Below are positions 46,521 through 58,540 of a stretch of DNA of 64,000 nucleotides, in pieces. The stretch's first letter is position 1. Every line of letters starts with the position of its first letter. Made by a program: the position numbers and the translations under genes. Source of the stretch: Sciurus carolinensis (lineage: Eukaryota; Chordata; Mammalia; Rodentia; Sciuridae). The notes beneath the pieces were generated by a model. That model did not search any database. It had not been told where the DNA came from and was given only the letters and a program-made list of their open reading frames with translations. The DNA lies in contig NC_062226.1 of NCBI RefSeq assembly GCF_902686445.1, forward strand, positions 15,782,001 to 15,846,000. The letters run 5' to 3'.

Positions 46521-49116
46521 ATTAGATGGTCCCATCACCTTCTCTAGAGGTCAGCTTTCCTGGATCACCCACACTCTGCTCAGACTCTTCCTTCCAAGTC
46601 AAATGATCCTTGGACTGCATGACTCTCCTGCTTATTCAAGCCCACTGACCTAGGCAGATGTCCAGAAGCAGCCATCATTTGCTGAGCGGAGAGATCAATA
46701 CCTTGGCAGACTTCAAAACTATATTAAACCCCACTCACCCAGCCACACACCCTCCCTTCTTCTTGGTTCCTGCTGGAGGTAGGAGAAGAAGAATTTGAAC
46801 CATCTCCCAGAAACAGCAGCCCATTCATGATCCCACCAATTCCACCTTAAATAACTAACCAGAATTAAGCAAACTCCCCCCAGTGGATGAGTTTGGCTCT
46901 GAGTGAGTATCATCACTAAAACCTTTTCTTTCCATTGCTTCCTTTTCCACCCCCAACTCTACCATCTAGGTAGCCTGCCCTTTGGAAATGCTCTTACACC
47001 CACCCTATGCTTTTAACCCTGGTATTAGGAGGGTGTAACCCAGCTGGAAATTTCCAAAGATAATTTCACTGGATTCTTTTGAATCCTCACTTCAACACAA
47101 TGGGCAATGGTCTGCACACCAAAGGGAGAGCAAGCTTCACTGGGAGTCCTGCTGACTTGGTTGCTGAAGCTACTTTGGGGGGTGACTGTCATCTGGGCCC
47201 ACTGCTCCACTGTACCTCAGTTTCCTCTAAGGGACAGTGGTACAGGATCTTTGCAGTTGTTTCTGGCTTAATTTTTACTAAGTCAAATTTCAAACCCTAA
47301 TCTGGTTAATACAGAGCTTGTTTCTGCTTCTTCTGTCCATTATTTGGATACTAACACACCTTTTAGACAAGAATCCCATCACTCCTGTCCTATTTCCTTA
47401 GAATGTGATGTGCAAATTCCAAAGGAGCACTCTGCAGAGGAACCACATTTTTAACAGTGAAAAAAGTAACAGCATTGTGTGACAGGGATTCAAAAAAGGC
47501 TCTCTCCAATGCTAAGCCAATGGATTGTGAAGAAGAAAAGAAAAAAGGAGAAGTTGGGTACCAATCCTTCAGATCTAGCTGTAGGAATAAATATATAAAA
47601 AATAGTCAGTTTAAAAAATGTTTAAACAGAGATAAAATTAGGGGCAAAGAGGAAAAGAAGCAAACAATATTGGTAATAATACTCAGACAATAACCCAGAG
47701 AAGTATCTCTCTTTTGTGTGTATTTTATTCTGATTGTCTATTTAATCTAGGAATTGTACTTCATAGACCAGACATGTCCTTCTCACGTGGAGAAGAGGCA
47801 ATAGCTGTTGTAATGCTGTCTCTTACTGTGTTGGGGAGGCAATGAATCAATGGAAAGTGGGATGTGATGGTAAATGGAGAAACTCAAGTATAACAGGTGG
47901 TTTTAAGTTCTAGGAGGAAAAACACATGAAAGTGATAAGGAGCAAATCACGTGGGGTGATTGATGAGACTGAAGAAAAGGGATGTAGAAGAGGGACTGTC
48001 CAAGGCCAGCGCTGTGGTATGATTGGAAGGACTAGTGAAATAAAGAGACCTGGTGCCTCACAGAATTGGTACCAATCCAACCTGTGATGCCAGGCGCCTC
48101 TGCAAACCTCAATGGGCTCATGTGTGAAATAGGAAAACAAATAACCTTCCTGCCCTTCCTATTATAAGACATTAGTGTCCCTGTGTGAGGGACGATTTTA
48201 TCACAGAACATTGATTCCTGCATGACTGAAGCAGTCATAGCTATAGGTTTATTAGAGGAACGTTGCCACAGCCAGGTGCTTGAGTCTCAGAATTAACTAA
48301 CAAATAAACGAGTTTTCTTGAACCACCTCTGGTACTCCTCTTCTTGCCTGAGCAAAATACTCTGGAGGATTAAAAGTGAGCAGGCTGAATGAGATCTCAG
48401 GGCGAGACTGAAAGGCTCCCTCTCTCTTCACTGCTGCAAAGGAAGCATGGGCTGGCTCCACAGGTCATCCGAGCAAACAGCTATCCTGCTTCTCTTCTGT
48501 GCCCATGTTGAGCCTTCACTGATAAACGGAGACTTGACCTTTTCCCCACATCTGGCCTCAGAGTCATTCGTACACTAATCCAGTTGCACTGTGGTGAATG
48601 CCATTGGAGGTCATGTTCTCTCACAACCTCTCCTCCTGCACATGGCGGGAGTTCTGCCTGGCATTTTGAATAGTGTGACCATATGCACACACTCCTCTCT
48701 GCTGATTGGGTTTAAAAAGAGGCAGCTAATCCAGATTGACACAATCACAGTCAATAGAGAGAGAGAGACTCCTTGAGTGACTAGATGTCTAAGGCCAGCT
48801 TCTACGATGATGTGGGCATCTTTCTCTTTCACTCCAAGTGAACTAGAAATATAAAAGGAAAGGCAACATTTTTATGGGTGACTAGGAGAATATAAAATAG
48901 ACCAAGAAGACATTGAGATATTTTCCTCAACTATTTTTTTAAATTCTTTTTTTTAATTTGTTCTATTTAGATGTACCTGACCATAGAGTGTATTTTGAAC
49001 TTGAGTCCAAGTATTGTGTAACTCTCAGTGATGTTTTACTCTCAAGGATTCAAGAGTCTCTCTCTTATGCTTAGAATCAGGTTCTTTATTTTTTATTTGA
49101 GGTTACCCTAAAGTTA
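46521..49116. other. Unique DNA
   Basis: No gene recognised. Several short open frames on both strands (for example 48481-48832) lack similarity to known families. 'aacctcaatgggctcatgtg' near 48105 may be a MIR trace. Confidence 0.4.
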
Positions 49117-49556
49117 GCTGTTGTGGTTTGAAACAAGATAGATAATTTCTTCAGAAATTTGGATGGATTATATGCAAAGAGATATGAAATTAAGACCTAA
49201 AAGGTGTGACTTCTACTCTTGTACTCTCATAACACTGGGTAGTGCTGTTAAGATGGTAGAGACTTTCGGAGATATCATACATTCCCCTACAGGGATTGGT
49301 GCTGAAGTGAGTGAGTCCTTATGAGAGAGGACTGGACTATAAAGTAAGGCCAACTTATATGTTTAGCTCGTTCTGCACAAGGTCAGTTTGTGTTGCTTTG
49401 CTATGACAGTCAGGGGCCTCTCTCCTGGACACTGGTATCATGCTTTTGAAGCCCTGCAGACACTAGTTCCTGAGCCACATAAGTATCTTTACTACATAAA
49501 GTACTCAACCTCCAGAATTTTGTTATAGCAACACCAAATGAACTAATATGCTTAGC
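49117..49556 (+). mobile_element. MaLR (MST/THE-like) solo LTR
   Basis: Starts 'tgttgtggtttgaaacaaga', with 'ttatgagagaggactggact', 'cctctctcctggacactggt' and the end 'ccagaattttgttatagcaa', then 'caccaaatgaactaatatg'. The complete MaLR order from TG to the terminal block is visible. Confidence 0.7.
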
Positions 49557-51055
49557 TGCCAATGACCCAGAGAGAGGGTCATGATCATCATGGGCTGTAC
49601 ACCGTCTCCTAAGCAGCTTGTTCTTTAACGTTGTTGCTTCCTAGATGTAATAAAGATTTTATGCATCAAATTTAGTTCAGTTTCACTTCACTTGCCATGT
49701 TAAATATCTTTCATTTTCATGAGTTTACAGGCAAAATGTGCAGAATTTGAAAAGCCCATTCAGTAATTCCAACTTGGAGTAGTGCCAGGGTCTGCAGAAC
49801 AAGCTACGATACTAAAGGCAGGTGAAAGGTCACCCAACAATGCCTTTGTCTCTTCTGAATGGAGTGGACTCCAGAAATTGAGCAACATGCATTTCTTCCA
49901 TTTAATAAAATTTCCTGCTAAATCATGAATTGTAAACACATTATTCAAGCTGTCTGCCTATGGAACTCCAATTAATTGAATTTGGTTCTCAATGTAAAAT
50001 GTGTTGTCATCTCCCCAGCTGGTTTTGTTTGTTTGTTTGTTTGGTTTGGTCTTTCATGATATGGTCAGTATTCTTGCCTCCCGACTCCCAATTTTCCCCA
50101 GTGCCACTGTGGAGCAGCCGTGGTTTCAGAGGAGATTAAATGCACCAGCTCTTTACCACTCCTAATTTACCTAATTTAATAAAGAGCCCCCAACCCCTTA
50201 CTATAGTGATTAATTTGGGTAAAGAGACTTAAGCCAATAAGAGACCATCATACTCTCCTTGATTGGGTGACATTGATTTAGGAGTAGGTTTTTGTGACTG
50301 AAATGGGATCAATAAGTCATAAGAGGAGATTTTCTAAGGGCTTTTGAGAAATAGTTTCTTGCTCTTCTGGGTGAGCTATCCAAAACCATCCCTCTAGCAC
50401 TTCCTAGGCAATGTGATATGAGAACAGCTTAATAATTTTGGCCCCAGGAGTGAAGCCAGTTTTATAATGAAGTTGAAATCGACACAAAAGAAAGCAGAAC
50501 AGAGAGATGGAAGAAAGCTACTTGCTTGTAGACATCCCTGAGCCACTGAATCAAATGCACCTGAAGAGTTTCCTACTTCTGGATTTCCGCTTTATAGGGT
50601 CATAAATCCCCTTTGTTGTCTGGGTCAGTTTGAGAGGACTTTTGCTAAAAGCCAAGTTCAACAACATATCTAGCCCCAGACCTGAGTCAGTTCCACTACT
50701 CCGACTCACAGCTGTCTGCACACAGTCTCTGAGTCTTCTCTCAGATCACATCAGGTCCACTTTTCTTCTTCATAGTTCTTACTTTAATGCTCACTACCAA
50801 CAGATCTCTACCAACCTCCCAGCACCTGGCTCACCTTCTTCACAGCTCATTTTCATTTGTTTTACTGCCCTACATAAGCCATAGCTTATTATTCTTTTTC
50901 ATATTCTAATACTCCGTAGGGACATCCTTTGGAAAGGGGGAGCGGGAGCTTCATGAAGGCTGTGATTTGAGTTTCAGAGGTGCAGCTGTCCACCTTGGGG
51001 TCAAACTGCCTGAACTGACAATTCATTATTTTGCTTTTCTTCTTTTGTGTGTTGT
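49557..51055. other. Mostly unique DNA with a (GTTT)n
   Basis: A (GTTT)n run of about 27 bases lies at 50022-50048. The CT-rich part at 50640-50880 could be a decayed L2 but is not convincing. No gene is called. Confidence 0.4.
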
Positions 51056-51059
51056 TTTA

Positions 51060-51250
51060 AATGAAATTTCAGAGAATTTTATAGCTGAACAGGACCTTGA
51101 AAGACATACTAACCAACTGCCTTTTGATAATAATTAGGAAGACAGAGGTCTGGAAATGTTAAGTGACTTGCCCCATGTCACACAGCTAGGGATCTTGAGA
51201 GATGATTGTAACTCAGGTATGCTGACTCCTGGCCAGTGCACTCTTTTTCT
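51060..51250 (+). mobile_element. MIR3-like SINE
   Basis: 'gaagacagaggtctggaaat', 'gttaagtgacttgccccatg' and 'tcacacagctagggatcttg' match the conserved 'gttaagtgacttgcccaagg tcacacagct' block well. Confidence 0.7.
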
Positions 51251-51685
51251 GAGCTCATTTCACTTTCCTTGGCAGTGCAAATATTTCAACGGGAATCTTG
51301 GTTGTAGATATCCTGCACAGAGTTCTGAGAATGTGCTGCTCCCAGAAAAAAATATCAAGCAGAGACAAAAATGTTGACAATGTCATTCAACCACTGGACA
51401 GGAGCCTGGTGAAGCATCCTGACAGTTTCAAGATTCTCCCATAATTCCCCAGATCAAGAGCTATGGAGGCTGTCAGGTTGCCTGTGACAGCTGGGGAGGC
51501 CACTGTGATTCAGAGTTTCAGTCCAGTCAGATCTACTTTCAGGTTGATAATGTGAAGTGAATTTTCTCAGAAAATGGTAAAGAAGCAACAAAGAAAATTC
51601 AAAACCCATCTGATCCTATTTCACCCTAAAATCCAAAGCTCTCAGTGATTCCTAAAGCATATGATTTGAGGTCATGGGGGTTTCC
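51251..51685. other. Stretch without recognised features
   Basis: No gene or repeat recognised. Confidence 0.4.
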
Positions 51686-51689
51686 AGAG

Positions 51690-51925
51690 GCAGTGTACTT
51701 TAGTGGTTAAAGACCTCGGATTCTGGAGTCAGATTCTCTGGTTTGTAACCACCTCTGACCCTGGGTATTTCCAGAACTCACTGTGCTCAGTTTCTTCTGT
51801 AAAATGGGTATGAGAGTAACACACACTTCATGGGATTTGGGGGAATAGTGCATAAATTAATTCAGGTTAAGTGCCTAGAATTGTGTTTGGTGAGCTGAAC
51901 CCCAAGTGCTTACTATTAATAGCAT
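51690..51925 (+). mobile_element. MIR SINE, nearly complete
   Basis: Head 'aggcagtgtactttagtggt', 'tggagtcagattctctggtt', core 'ctcagtttcttctgtaaaat' and 3' part 'ggttaagtgcctagaattgt' are all in order. Confidence 0.75.
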
Positions 51926-52460
51926 CGTCTTCTTCAAGTGTAGTACTTTTCTATTGAAGGGAAGATGAAAGGAAATGTGTCACATAATGAAAACAATGAG
52001 TGAAAAAAGAAAAAGAAGATGTGAATAAAAGGTAAATAAAAGAGGGAATCTGAGAAAGAGAAATCAGAAGTTCCAAAGAAAAGATGAAGGGAAAATAGGG
52101 AGGGAAGATGAGAGGGAAGTGACCACTCATGTGCTCCACTCATACACATTGAAGACCAATATTGTGCTCATTCCAGGATGAACATCCATCCCAATTAAAC
52201 CGCCATACAAAAAAGACTGAATCACCCTCTTTTGTAACTTACAGGAGAGAAGAACATTAAATATATAAACACATGCAAAAATACCACCTGCTATAAATGC
52301 TACATGATTTGGACAAGGCACACCTTTTTGAGAAAGGAGTACTTTAGAGGAAGAAAGCCAAGAATACTCTGTAACCTTGATCTCAGTCACCTGTGCATAC
52401 AGTATTTGTTCATCCAGCTTCCCATTTTCTGTCTTATTCAGTCATCACTTTTTTATACTT
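51926..52460. other. Stretch without recognised features
   Basis: A purine-rich plus strand at 51950-52125 explains the minus-strand Ser/Phe-rich frames. No gene is called. Confidence 0.4.
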
Positions 52461-52584
52461 TTAGATGTAGATGGACACAATACCTTTACTTTATTTATTT
52501 ACCTTTATGTGATGCTGAGGATCAAACCCAGTGCCTCACATGTGCTAGGCAAGTGCTCTACCACTGAGCCACAACCCTAGCCCC
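52461..52584 (-). mobile_element. Sciurid ID-type SINE
   Basis: Complement of the same element as at 15794: 'gatgtagatggacacaatac' (tail), T-rich link, 'gatgctgaggatcaaaccca' (B-box side), then 'gctctaccactgagccacaa' and 'ccctagcccc' (head). The shared tail supports one lineage-specific SINE family. Confidence 0.85.
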
Positions 52585-52829
52585 TCCTCATTTTGTTTTT
52601 AGCAGCTACAGCCTGGGTCTTTTGTGGGATGCTAGAAATACACAGGGAGAAGGCAGTGCGGGCAGGTATGAAGAAGAGGGATCATGAAATCTGATGGAGT
52701 TGAGATGCAAGACACAAGAAGCGGCGGGGGCAGAGGTTGTTCTTCAAGAATATTTGGGAGTAAACTCTGAGGAAAACTGGTATTGTTTCATCACCACTTT
52801 TCTGTCAGTCACTCTGACTATTTGAAGAT

Positions 52830-53160
52830 GCCATCTTGTTTGTGAAGATCCTACAGTTAAGCACAGTCAGAGGCTGGAGTCTAAGTTCAGAGTCTTGCTG
52901 CTCAATGGAGTACATGGCGCTGGGGGTTGGATAGGCATGGAGGGCTCAGTGGAAACTGCCAATAGGAGGACTGAGACCAGCACACTTGGTTCTGATAGGC
53001 AGAACCTGACTGGCCACTGTTCACAGAACTGTGTCATCAGCAAGAGTGGAACAGACAGATTTGCACCACACTGAGGCTGATCTGGGCTACACCACTGAGC
53101 TCTCCTACTTCGTTTCCTTTCTTCTGGCTTCTCAGTAAATAACGCCATCTCTCTTTCAAA
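52830..53160 (+). mobile_element. Possible retroviral LTR
   Basis: 'gaagatgccatcttgtttgt' near its start and a late 'cttctcagtaaataacgcca' (a possible polyadenylation signal followed by CT-rich sequence) are LTR-like. No target-site duplication was found and the family is unknown, so this is a weak call. Confidence 0.3.
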
Positions 53161-53165
53161 GACTC

Positions 53166-53590
53166 ATGAAATACCACCTCTTTAATTTTTTATTTGTTAT
53201 TTTTAGTCATTGTACCACCTTTTTATAAAGCTGTTAGCAGACAAATTGGCTGGAACCCTGATTGTAGTAGCTGTCATGCTAGGCATGTGGTAGGTGTCTG
53301 TCTACAAAGGAAAAAAGACTGAACTTATACACTGGGGTCCACACTTAAGAGCACACTTCCACTGAAATTCATGCCTGATTTTTTGACCACATACTCATGG
53401 ATGCTTTTGTAAGAAAATGGGAATTTAAAACTATTGTCAGTATTTCCAGGAATCAATGACAATAATGTGCCCAGAAATTTTGTTCAAATAACATCCACAT
53501 TTTACAAACTAAAATCACATTTGACTAATAAACTTGGTCATGTTTATAAACAGGCAGAAATGAAAGAAAACTTATATTCATCAAACTCAT
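53166..53590. other. Stretch without recognised features
   Basis: AT-rich DNA with no recognised gene or repeat. Confidence 0.4.
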
Positions 53591-53594
53591 GAAT

Positions 53595-53785
53595 TGAAGT
53601 TGCACAAAACACTGTACACATATATTATTATGGTTGACTATAAAAATATATAGGAGCTCATTTTCCACAGTTCCAAAGCTTTTGAAACACCAACATAGAG
53701 GTTGGATAATTTGATCAAGGTTATACAGTACAAGACCAAGTTAAAATTAGAATCCAGATCTTAGTCTTCTAGCATTATATTTCTT
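53595..53785 (+). mobile_element. MIR3-like SINE
   Basis: 'gaggttggataatttgatca', 'aggttatacagtacaagacc' and 'taaaattagaatccagatct' match the 'ttaagtaacttgcccaaggt cacacagct' and 'gattcgaacccaggtct' region in order. Confidence 0.55.
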
Positions 53786-54350
53786 AAGTGTTTTGCATTC
53801 TTTCATCTTCAAAGGATTGAATTTAGAAAAAAATTAAAACATTTTCATTTGGAGACCATAAAAATGGAAGAATGTATGAGCTCATAATATGAATAAAGTG
53901 CTTCATTTCTCTCAAATATATTATATTCTGATACTTACATGATGATATTCTATGTGTTGATGAAGAATTAATTTTACTATAAAACTTTGCTGTGAATATA
54001 AAGGTATTAACTTGAGCGCAGCAATAAAGTATCATTAGGCCGCCTAGAAAGATGGAGTGTGGCTATGCTTGATGGGTTTCAAAATTTGATAGAGCAAATC
54101 TGGGCTAGAAGGGGCACTCTCTATATCCCAGTCAATGTGAAGTCTATTTTAATGAGAGCATTGTTCAATATTTTATTCATGCTCCTTCCTGCTTATTCCT
54201 TTTATTTACTGACTTGTTGAGAGTGTTTGGTGGTGTGGAAATTACATGGAATTCAGCAGGAATGTTGGATCCATCATTTAATCTTGGTGCTACTAAGAAG
54301 AAGAAAAATAAGAATGCATATCATGTAGGCAGCAGTTTTTCTGTCTGAAA
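53786..54350. other. Stretch without recognised features
   Basis: AT-rich and unique-looking; nothing recognised. Confidence 0.4.
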
Positions 54351-54354
54351 TTGG

Positions 54355-54488
54355 GTTAAATCTTAATGTCCATTATCTCATTTAATTCTCCTGGTAAACC
54401 ATCAAAGTTGATGTTATTCTCATTTTATACATGGGAAAATGAACACTGAAAATTTACTAGGCATTATGCATGCATGCATTTCCCCCCC

Positions 54489-54528
<40 letters not shown>

Positions 54529-54600
54529 TCTTCAAAGTCACACAACATTTCTGCAGCAGAGGTCTGGATTAAAATCCATTTATGGACATTTTTCACATTT
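54355..54600 (+). mobile_element. MIR3-like SINE carrying an AC microsatellite
   Basis: 'attatctcatttaattctcc', 'tctcattttatacatgggaa', then the AC run, then 'caaagtcacacaacatttct' and 'ggtctggattaaaatcc'. The SINE text continues on both sides of the microsatellite. Confidence 0.6.
54491..54527 (+). repeat. (AC)18 microsatellite
   Basis: An uninterrupted AC dinucleotide run of about 37 bases; likely polymorphic. Confidence 0.95.
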
Positions 54601-55450
54601 TAAGGATTTTAAACAGTACAAAACACAAGTTGTCTTACTTTGTTCTCTGTTCATTTGAATCATTCACTTATTTTCTTTGATCCTCAGTTACTTTCACTTA
54701 AGAAAAAAACAAAAGGAACGACCACAGTTATCTCCTAGCATTTTTTTTGAGAATGAGTTGGGATCATGCAGGTAAAATGCCTGGGCTGCAGAAGCAACTT
54801 ACAGAAGGTGGCTGCTTTCCTGCCTCTGAATCATCCACCTTCTGTCTCCTTGGAGTTCCCTTCCACTATCTCTGCTTCTCCATCTTTTCTTGCCCTGCCC
54901 TGGGCACAGATGGCAGAGAGGCCTCATGACATGGGCTATGGTTACCAGTAGCTACATGTCTGGGGTCAAGCAATTTCTTCATTATCTTTTTTTTTTCTTT
55001 ATTGCAAACAGCTTTTGTAAGAGAAAGTATCCATTAGTAAATATTGATGCTGGCAGGCAGGGCGTGCTAGCTGTCAAATGGTTGAAATGAGGGATTGTCA
55101 GTTTAGCAGCAAGAACATGGGGAGCCAGCTGAAAACAAAAATGAATAAAAATTTTTAATGTTTCTAGATGAACAAGCAAATACTCATCAAGGGTGAACAA
55201 AGGCAAAGAAAGTTTCAGGGGTTGTTGTGTTTGGACTGAGCGTAGAGCTACATGAAAGCTCATGCTGTAAGGCAATGCAATTCAAATCATTTTGCAAAGA
55301 AATTTAAAAGGAACAAAGAAAAAATGTAATGCCTACCACATGAACTGTATAGGTAATTAAATATAAGCAAATACAAACAGTGTTTTGAAAAATTTACAAA
55401 TAATAAAGACGTAGTACAGAGTGATTATTGAGATACAAATTTTACACTTA
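54601..55450. other. Unique DNA
   Basis: No repeat recognised at 55090-55450, an AT-rich block of even composition. It could be conserved non-coding DNA, but that cannot be shown from one sequence. Confidence 0.35.
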
Positions 55451-55454
55451 GAAA

Positions 55455-55625
55455 TATCTGATTTAAACTCAAGTGCTATGCTTTTGTGCTCCCCATGTAA
55501 GTCTTAGTTCCTCCTCATAAGATGGAAATGATAATGCCAATACCATAAGATTGGCGTGAGGGTTAGAAAAGCCTGTGACATTGTTTTTAGCACACTGCAC
55601 ATGCCCTCGAAATCACTGATTTTTA
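55455..55625 (+). mobile_element. MIR fragment
   Basis: 'cctcctcataagatggaaat', 'gattggcgtgagggttagaa' and 'gtttttagcacactgcacat' follow MIR order. Confidence 0.6.
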
Positions 55626-56130
55626 ACAGTGACAAGATATTATCACATAACATTATAAGACAGAACATTATGAGTAAAAAAGATCAGAGTTCAAAAACAG
55701 CATCTTCTTGTTTATATCCAGAATTAGGAAATGAAATAGAAACATTAAAGTTATTTGTTATTGAAAGGTTAGGATTTGGCCATGAAAATTTTGTAAAGAC
55801 ATAAATAAAACAATGAAATCAAAGGTTGGGAGGTGGAGAACTTGGAGCATGAACAGCAAATGGAAGATAGTTTTGTTTTTCTTTGAATATGGGATATGAT
55901 GATGGAAATGTCTGATGATAACTCTGTAAGAAAAAATTGATCTGGATCTTTGAAAGTCATAGAGGCCAATACATTAGGGCTTCAGTCTCTAGTAATAAAG
56001 TCATGAATGAAGTTTCCCTTGAACGGAATTTAAAAGTCACTATTTCTTTTTCATCGAGTCACAGTTCTACTTCCAAACTCAAATTTGCATAGGGTGATTG
56101 TAATAAATTGCACCCTCTCTCCTCTATGTA
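55626..56130. other. Stretch without recognised features
   Basis: Nothing recognised. The open frames on both strands appear random. Confidence 0.4.
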
Positions 56131-56134
56131 GGGA

Positions 56135-56310
56135 TAAAAAGAGAAGAGGACATTCTGCAACCCAGGAGTGGGTACTCACCAGAATCTGGTCATGTTGGCA
56201 CTGATCTCAGGCTTCCAGCTTCCGGAACTGAACAAGATCATTTGTTGTTGTTTATAAACCACCCAATGTATGGAACTTTTATCCTAGCAGCCCAATCTGA
56301 TGAGTGATGG
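56135..56310 (+). mobile_element. MLT1/MST LTR 3' fragment
   Basis: 'agaggacattctgcaaccca', 'tactcaccagaatctggtca', 'atctcaggcttccagcttcc' and 'tgttgtttataaaccaccca' match the last ~170 bases of MLT1/MST LTRs closely. Confidence 0.7.
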
Positions 56311-56695
56311 TCAAGAGCTTCAGTTTGGATGTCTAATGGTCTGCTTTTGAAGGTCAGATGACCCTAAGATTTCAATCACATTAGTTTTCCTCTTTGTATT
56401 TAGGACTCTTCCTCATTAAGATGTAATCCTTATGGTCACTGAATCGTAGTGTTTTATGATGATTAGCGGATATATTGCATTATTTAGAATAGGGATTGGC
56501 ATCATTATCAGTTATTCAATAAGGTTCAATAAAGGACAGCTAGCTTTGAAAAACAAGTAATCTGGGTGTTTGGTAATGACCTTGCTGACTCATTCTGTTT
56601 CCTACAGCCAGGTGACAATCTGCCTATGATTTATTCTTCAACAATGGGTATTACTATGCTCTGAATATCTAAACCATCTTTGGCCAACTTTGACT
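56311..56695. other. Stretch without recognised features
   Basis: Nothing recognised. Confidence 0.4.
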
Positions 56696-56699
56696 CATC

Positions 56700-57319
56700 T
56701 GTGAAAGCACCCAGAAACCACTTCAGATGCGAAAACTCATGCAAGAGATTTTATTAAGCAAGCAGGCAGAGTGTCTCCCTGCAGGGAGAGAGAAAGAGAA
56801 AATGAGAGGAAAAGAGAGAGAGAGAGCATGTGTGTGCAAGAGAGAGAGTGAAAACCAGGAGGATAGAGTTTGAAAGTGAGGAGAAGAGAGAGAGAAAATG
56901 GCAGGGGAGCTATTCTTAAGTAGTTCACAGGCTAATAACAGACCAATGACTGATGAGAATGTTAACAGGCTGACAATCTGGGACCAATAACTGCTAAGAA
57001 TGTTCACAGGCTGATGAGTGGACCAATGACTGGCTGGGATGTTCACAGACTGACAATCTGGGTGGTAAAATGGTGTGGGGGAGGGAGAATAATAGCAGAT
57101 CTAATGCCAACAATCTGTAATGGAGATATAACAGCAGGATTTATACAAGGACTGGGGTATCATGAGGAAGACCCTGCTGAGAAATCAGAATTAGGTTGGG
57201 CAGAGGCAGGAATCAGATTCAGAGAAGTGACCATCTTCCATGAAAATCACTTGATAGTTTGCTGGAGGAAGAAGATTCTCACCTGAAGTTTGGCTTAAGT
57301 AGCCATGAATTCTCCTGCA
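56700..57319 (-). mobile_element. ERV-type LTR with internal tandem repeats
   Basis: On the minus strand 'gcttaataaaatctcttgca' supplies an AATAAA signal (56748-56767), followed by about 50 bases ending 'gtgctttcaca' at 56700, as in the R-U5 part of an LTR. Upstream are a CT-rich tract (GA-rich on the plus strand, 56785-56905) and CCAAT-containing tandem repeats, as in a U3 region. The right boundary, at a CA near 57318, is uncertain; TCATC occurs near both ends but not in exact register. I do not recognise the family, and no internal viral genes adjoin it. Confidence 0.45.
56924..57065 (-). repeat. About 40-bp tandem repeat (3.5 copies), CCAAT in each full copy
   Basis: Units at 56924-56961, 56962-57002, 57003-57041 and a partial at 57042-57065. 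Each starts TT(C/A)ACAG(G/A)CT, and the full units carry a GACCAAT(G/A)A word. CCAAT/ATTGG is the NF-Y recognition core, and such repeats are typical of LTR U3 enhancers. The enhancer role is inference. Confidence 0.75.
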
Positions 57320-58180
57320 GTTCATCCTAATTGTGTCTCAAGCATCGGACATTGTTGAGTAATCTTGAAATTTTTGTCCCCAAGCTACAAATGCTCTGCT
57401 GATTCTCTATCACTTGCCATCAAACCAGCCTCCTGTCTGCATAAACCCAAAGTCTAAGTAGAGATTGAACTTAATTCTTTCCAAAATCCTGGCCTGGTTG
57501 AAACTTCATAACAACTGCTGCAGTTTAGGTAGAACACATCTCACCTTCTTTGGAAGAAAATAAACAATGGCACAAGAAAAGAGTTCTCTCTGCTTCAGAC
57601 ACCTAGTCAGTGGAACCTCTGTACAAAACTCATGCCCTTCTTCACTATGTGAATTCTATCCCTGATGCTCTTCCACCTTACAATCTGCCACAGGAAATGA
57701 AAAAGAATGTAGAGAGTTTTGTGCAAGAAAGTCATGTGAGAATATTACTCTCAAACCCAAATATTAACAATTGTATGGTACTACTCAAAAATTTTAAATA
57801 GCTTTGCACTACACCTCATGTAACAAGGCACAATAGTGGGCTGTTAGTCTTACTTCAAAAGTTAGACAAATCTGGGAGAAAGTAGAGTTTTTGAAACAAG
57901 GCCTGTAGGGTATCTTCAAAAGATCAGAACTATTTAGCTGAGAGAAAGGAAGGTGGATGAGTAACTTAATAATAATCTTCAAGGGTTATTAAAAGACCAG
58001 CTGTTACCCATTTCCAGCAGGGGTAGTGAGGAGGAAATTGCAGTCGGGAGAATTTAGTTACGGCATTATGAAGATCTCCTTTTTTTCCTTTAGCTATAAG
58101 GTCTATTAGACACCAAACATGTTACTAAGCAGAATCATGGACTCTTTCTCTTGGAAATATTCCAGAATATGGCATATAGC
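57320..58180. other. Stretch without recognised features
   Basis: Nothing recognised. A 63-codon frame at 57610-57801 has no known relatives. Confidence 0.4.
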
Positions 58181-58185
58181 CTAGT

Positions 58186-58372
58186 CAGTAGTTCTCAAGC
58201 ATTACGTCTTGGACCATTAAGATCCATTCACTTAGGGCATCTGTTATAAATACAGATTCCTAGGACACACTTCAAAGTTATGAGACAGAATCCCTGGGGA
58301 CAGGGACAGGTTTGTATATATTTCAAGAAGGCCCCATGTGAGGCTAGTGCACAGATACATTTGGAAATCCCT
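58186..58372 (+). mobile_element. MER5A (hAT-Charlie) DNA transposon
   Basis: 'cagtagttctcaagcattac' (terminal), 'acagattcctaggacacact', 'atgagacagaatccctgggg' and 'acatttggaaatccctt' follow the MER5A order with an intact left terminal block. It is non-autonomous. Confidence 0.75.
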
Positions 58373-58384
58373 TGTATGTGAAGA

Positions 58385-58540
58385 GTCAATTTAATTCATC
58401 ATGTATTGAGTGCCTGCTTGGTGATCTCACCCCAGCAGTTAGCTTCAGGGAATAAAGATAATAGAAGAATATAGTATAATTCTGGTTCTTAAAGAGCCTT
58501 TAATAAAGTAATTAAAGACTAATGATGAATTAGAGCAACT
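58385..58540 (+). mobile_element. Ancient repeat, 'tattgagtgcc' type
   Basis: 'catgtattgagtgcctgctt', 'agcttcagggaataaagata' and 'ctggttcttaaagagccttt' match the same old repeat as at 17430-17640. Confidence 0.45.

Noticed and set aside
56723..57046. Minus-strand Ser/Leu-rich frame of 107 codons
   Set aside because: Encoded by the GA-rich tract and tandem repeats of the LTR; composition artefact.
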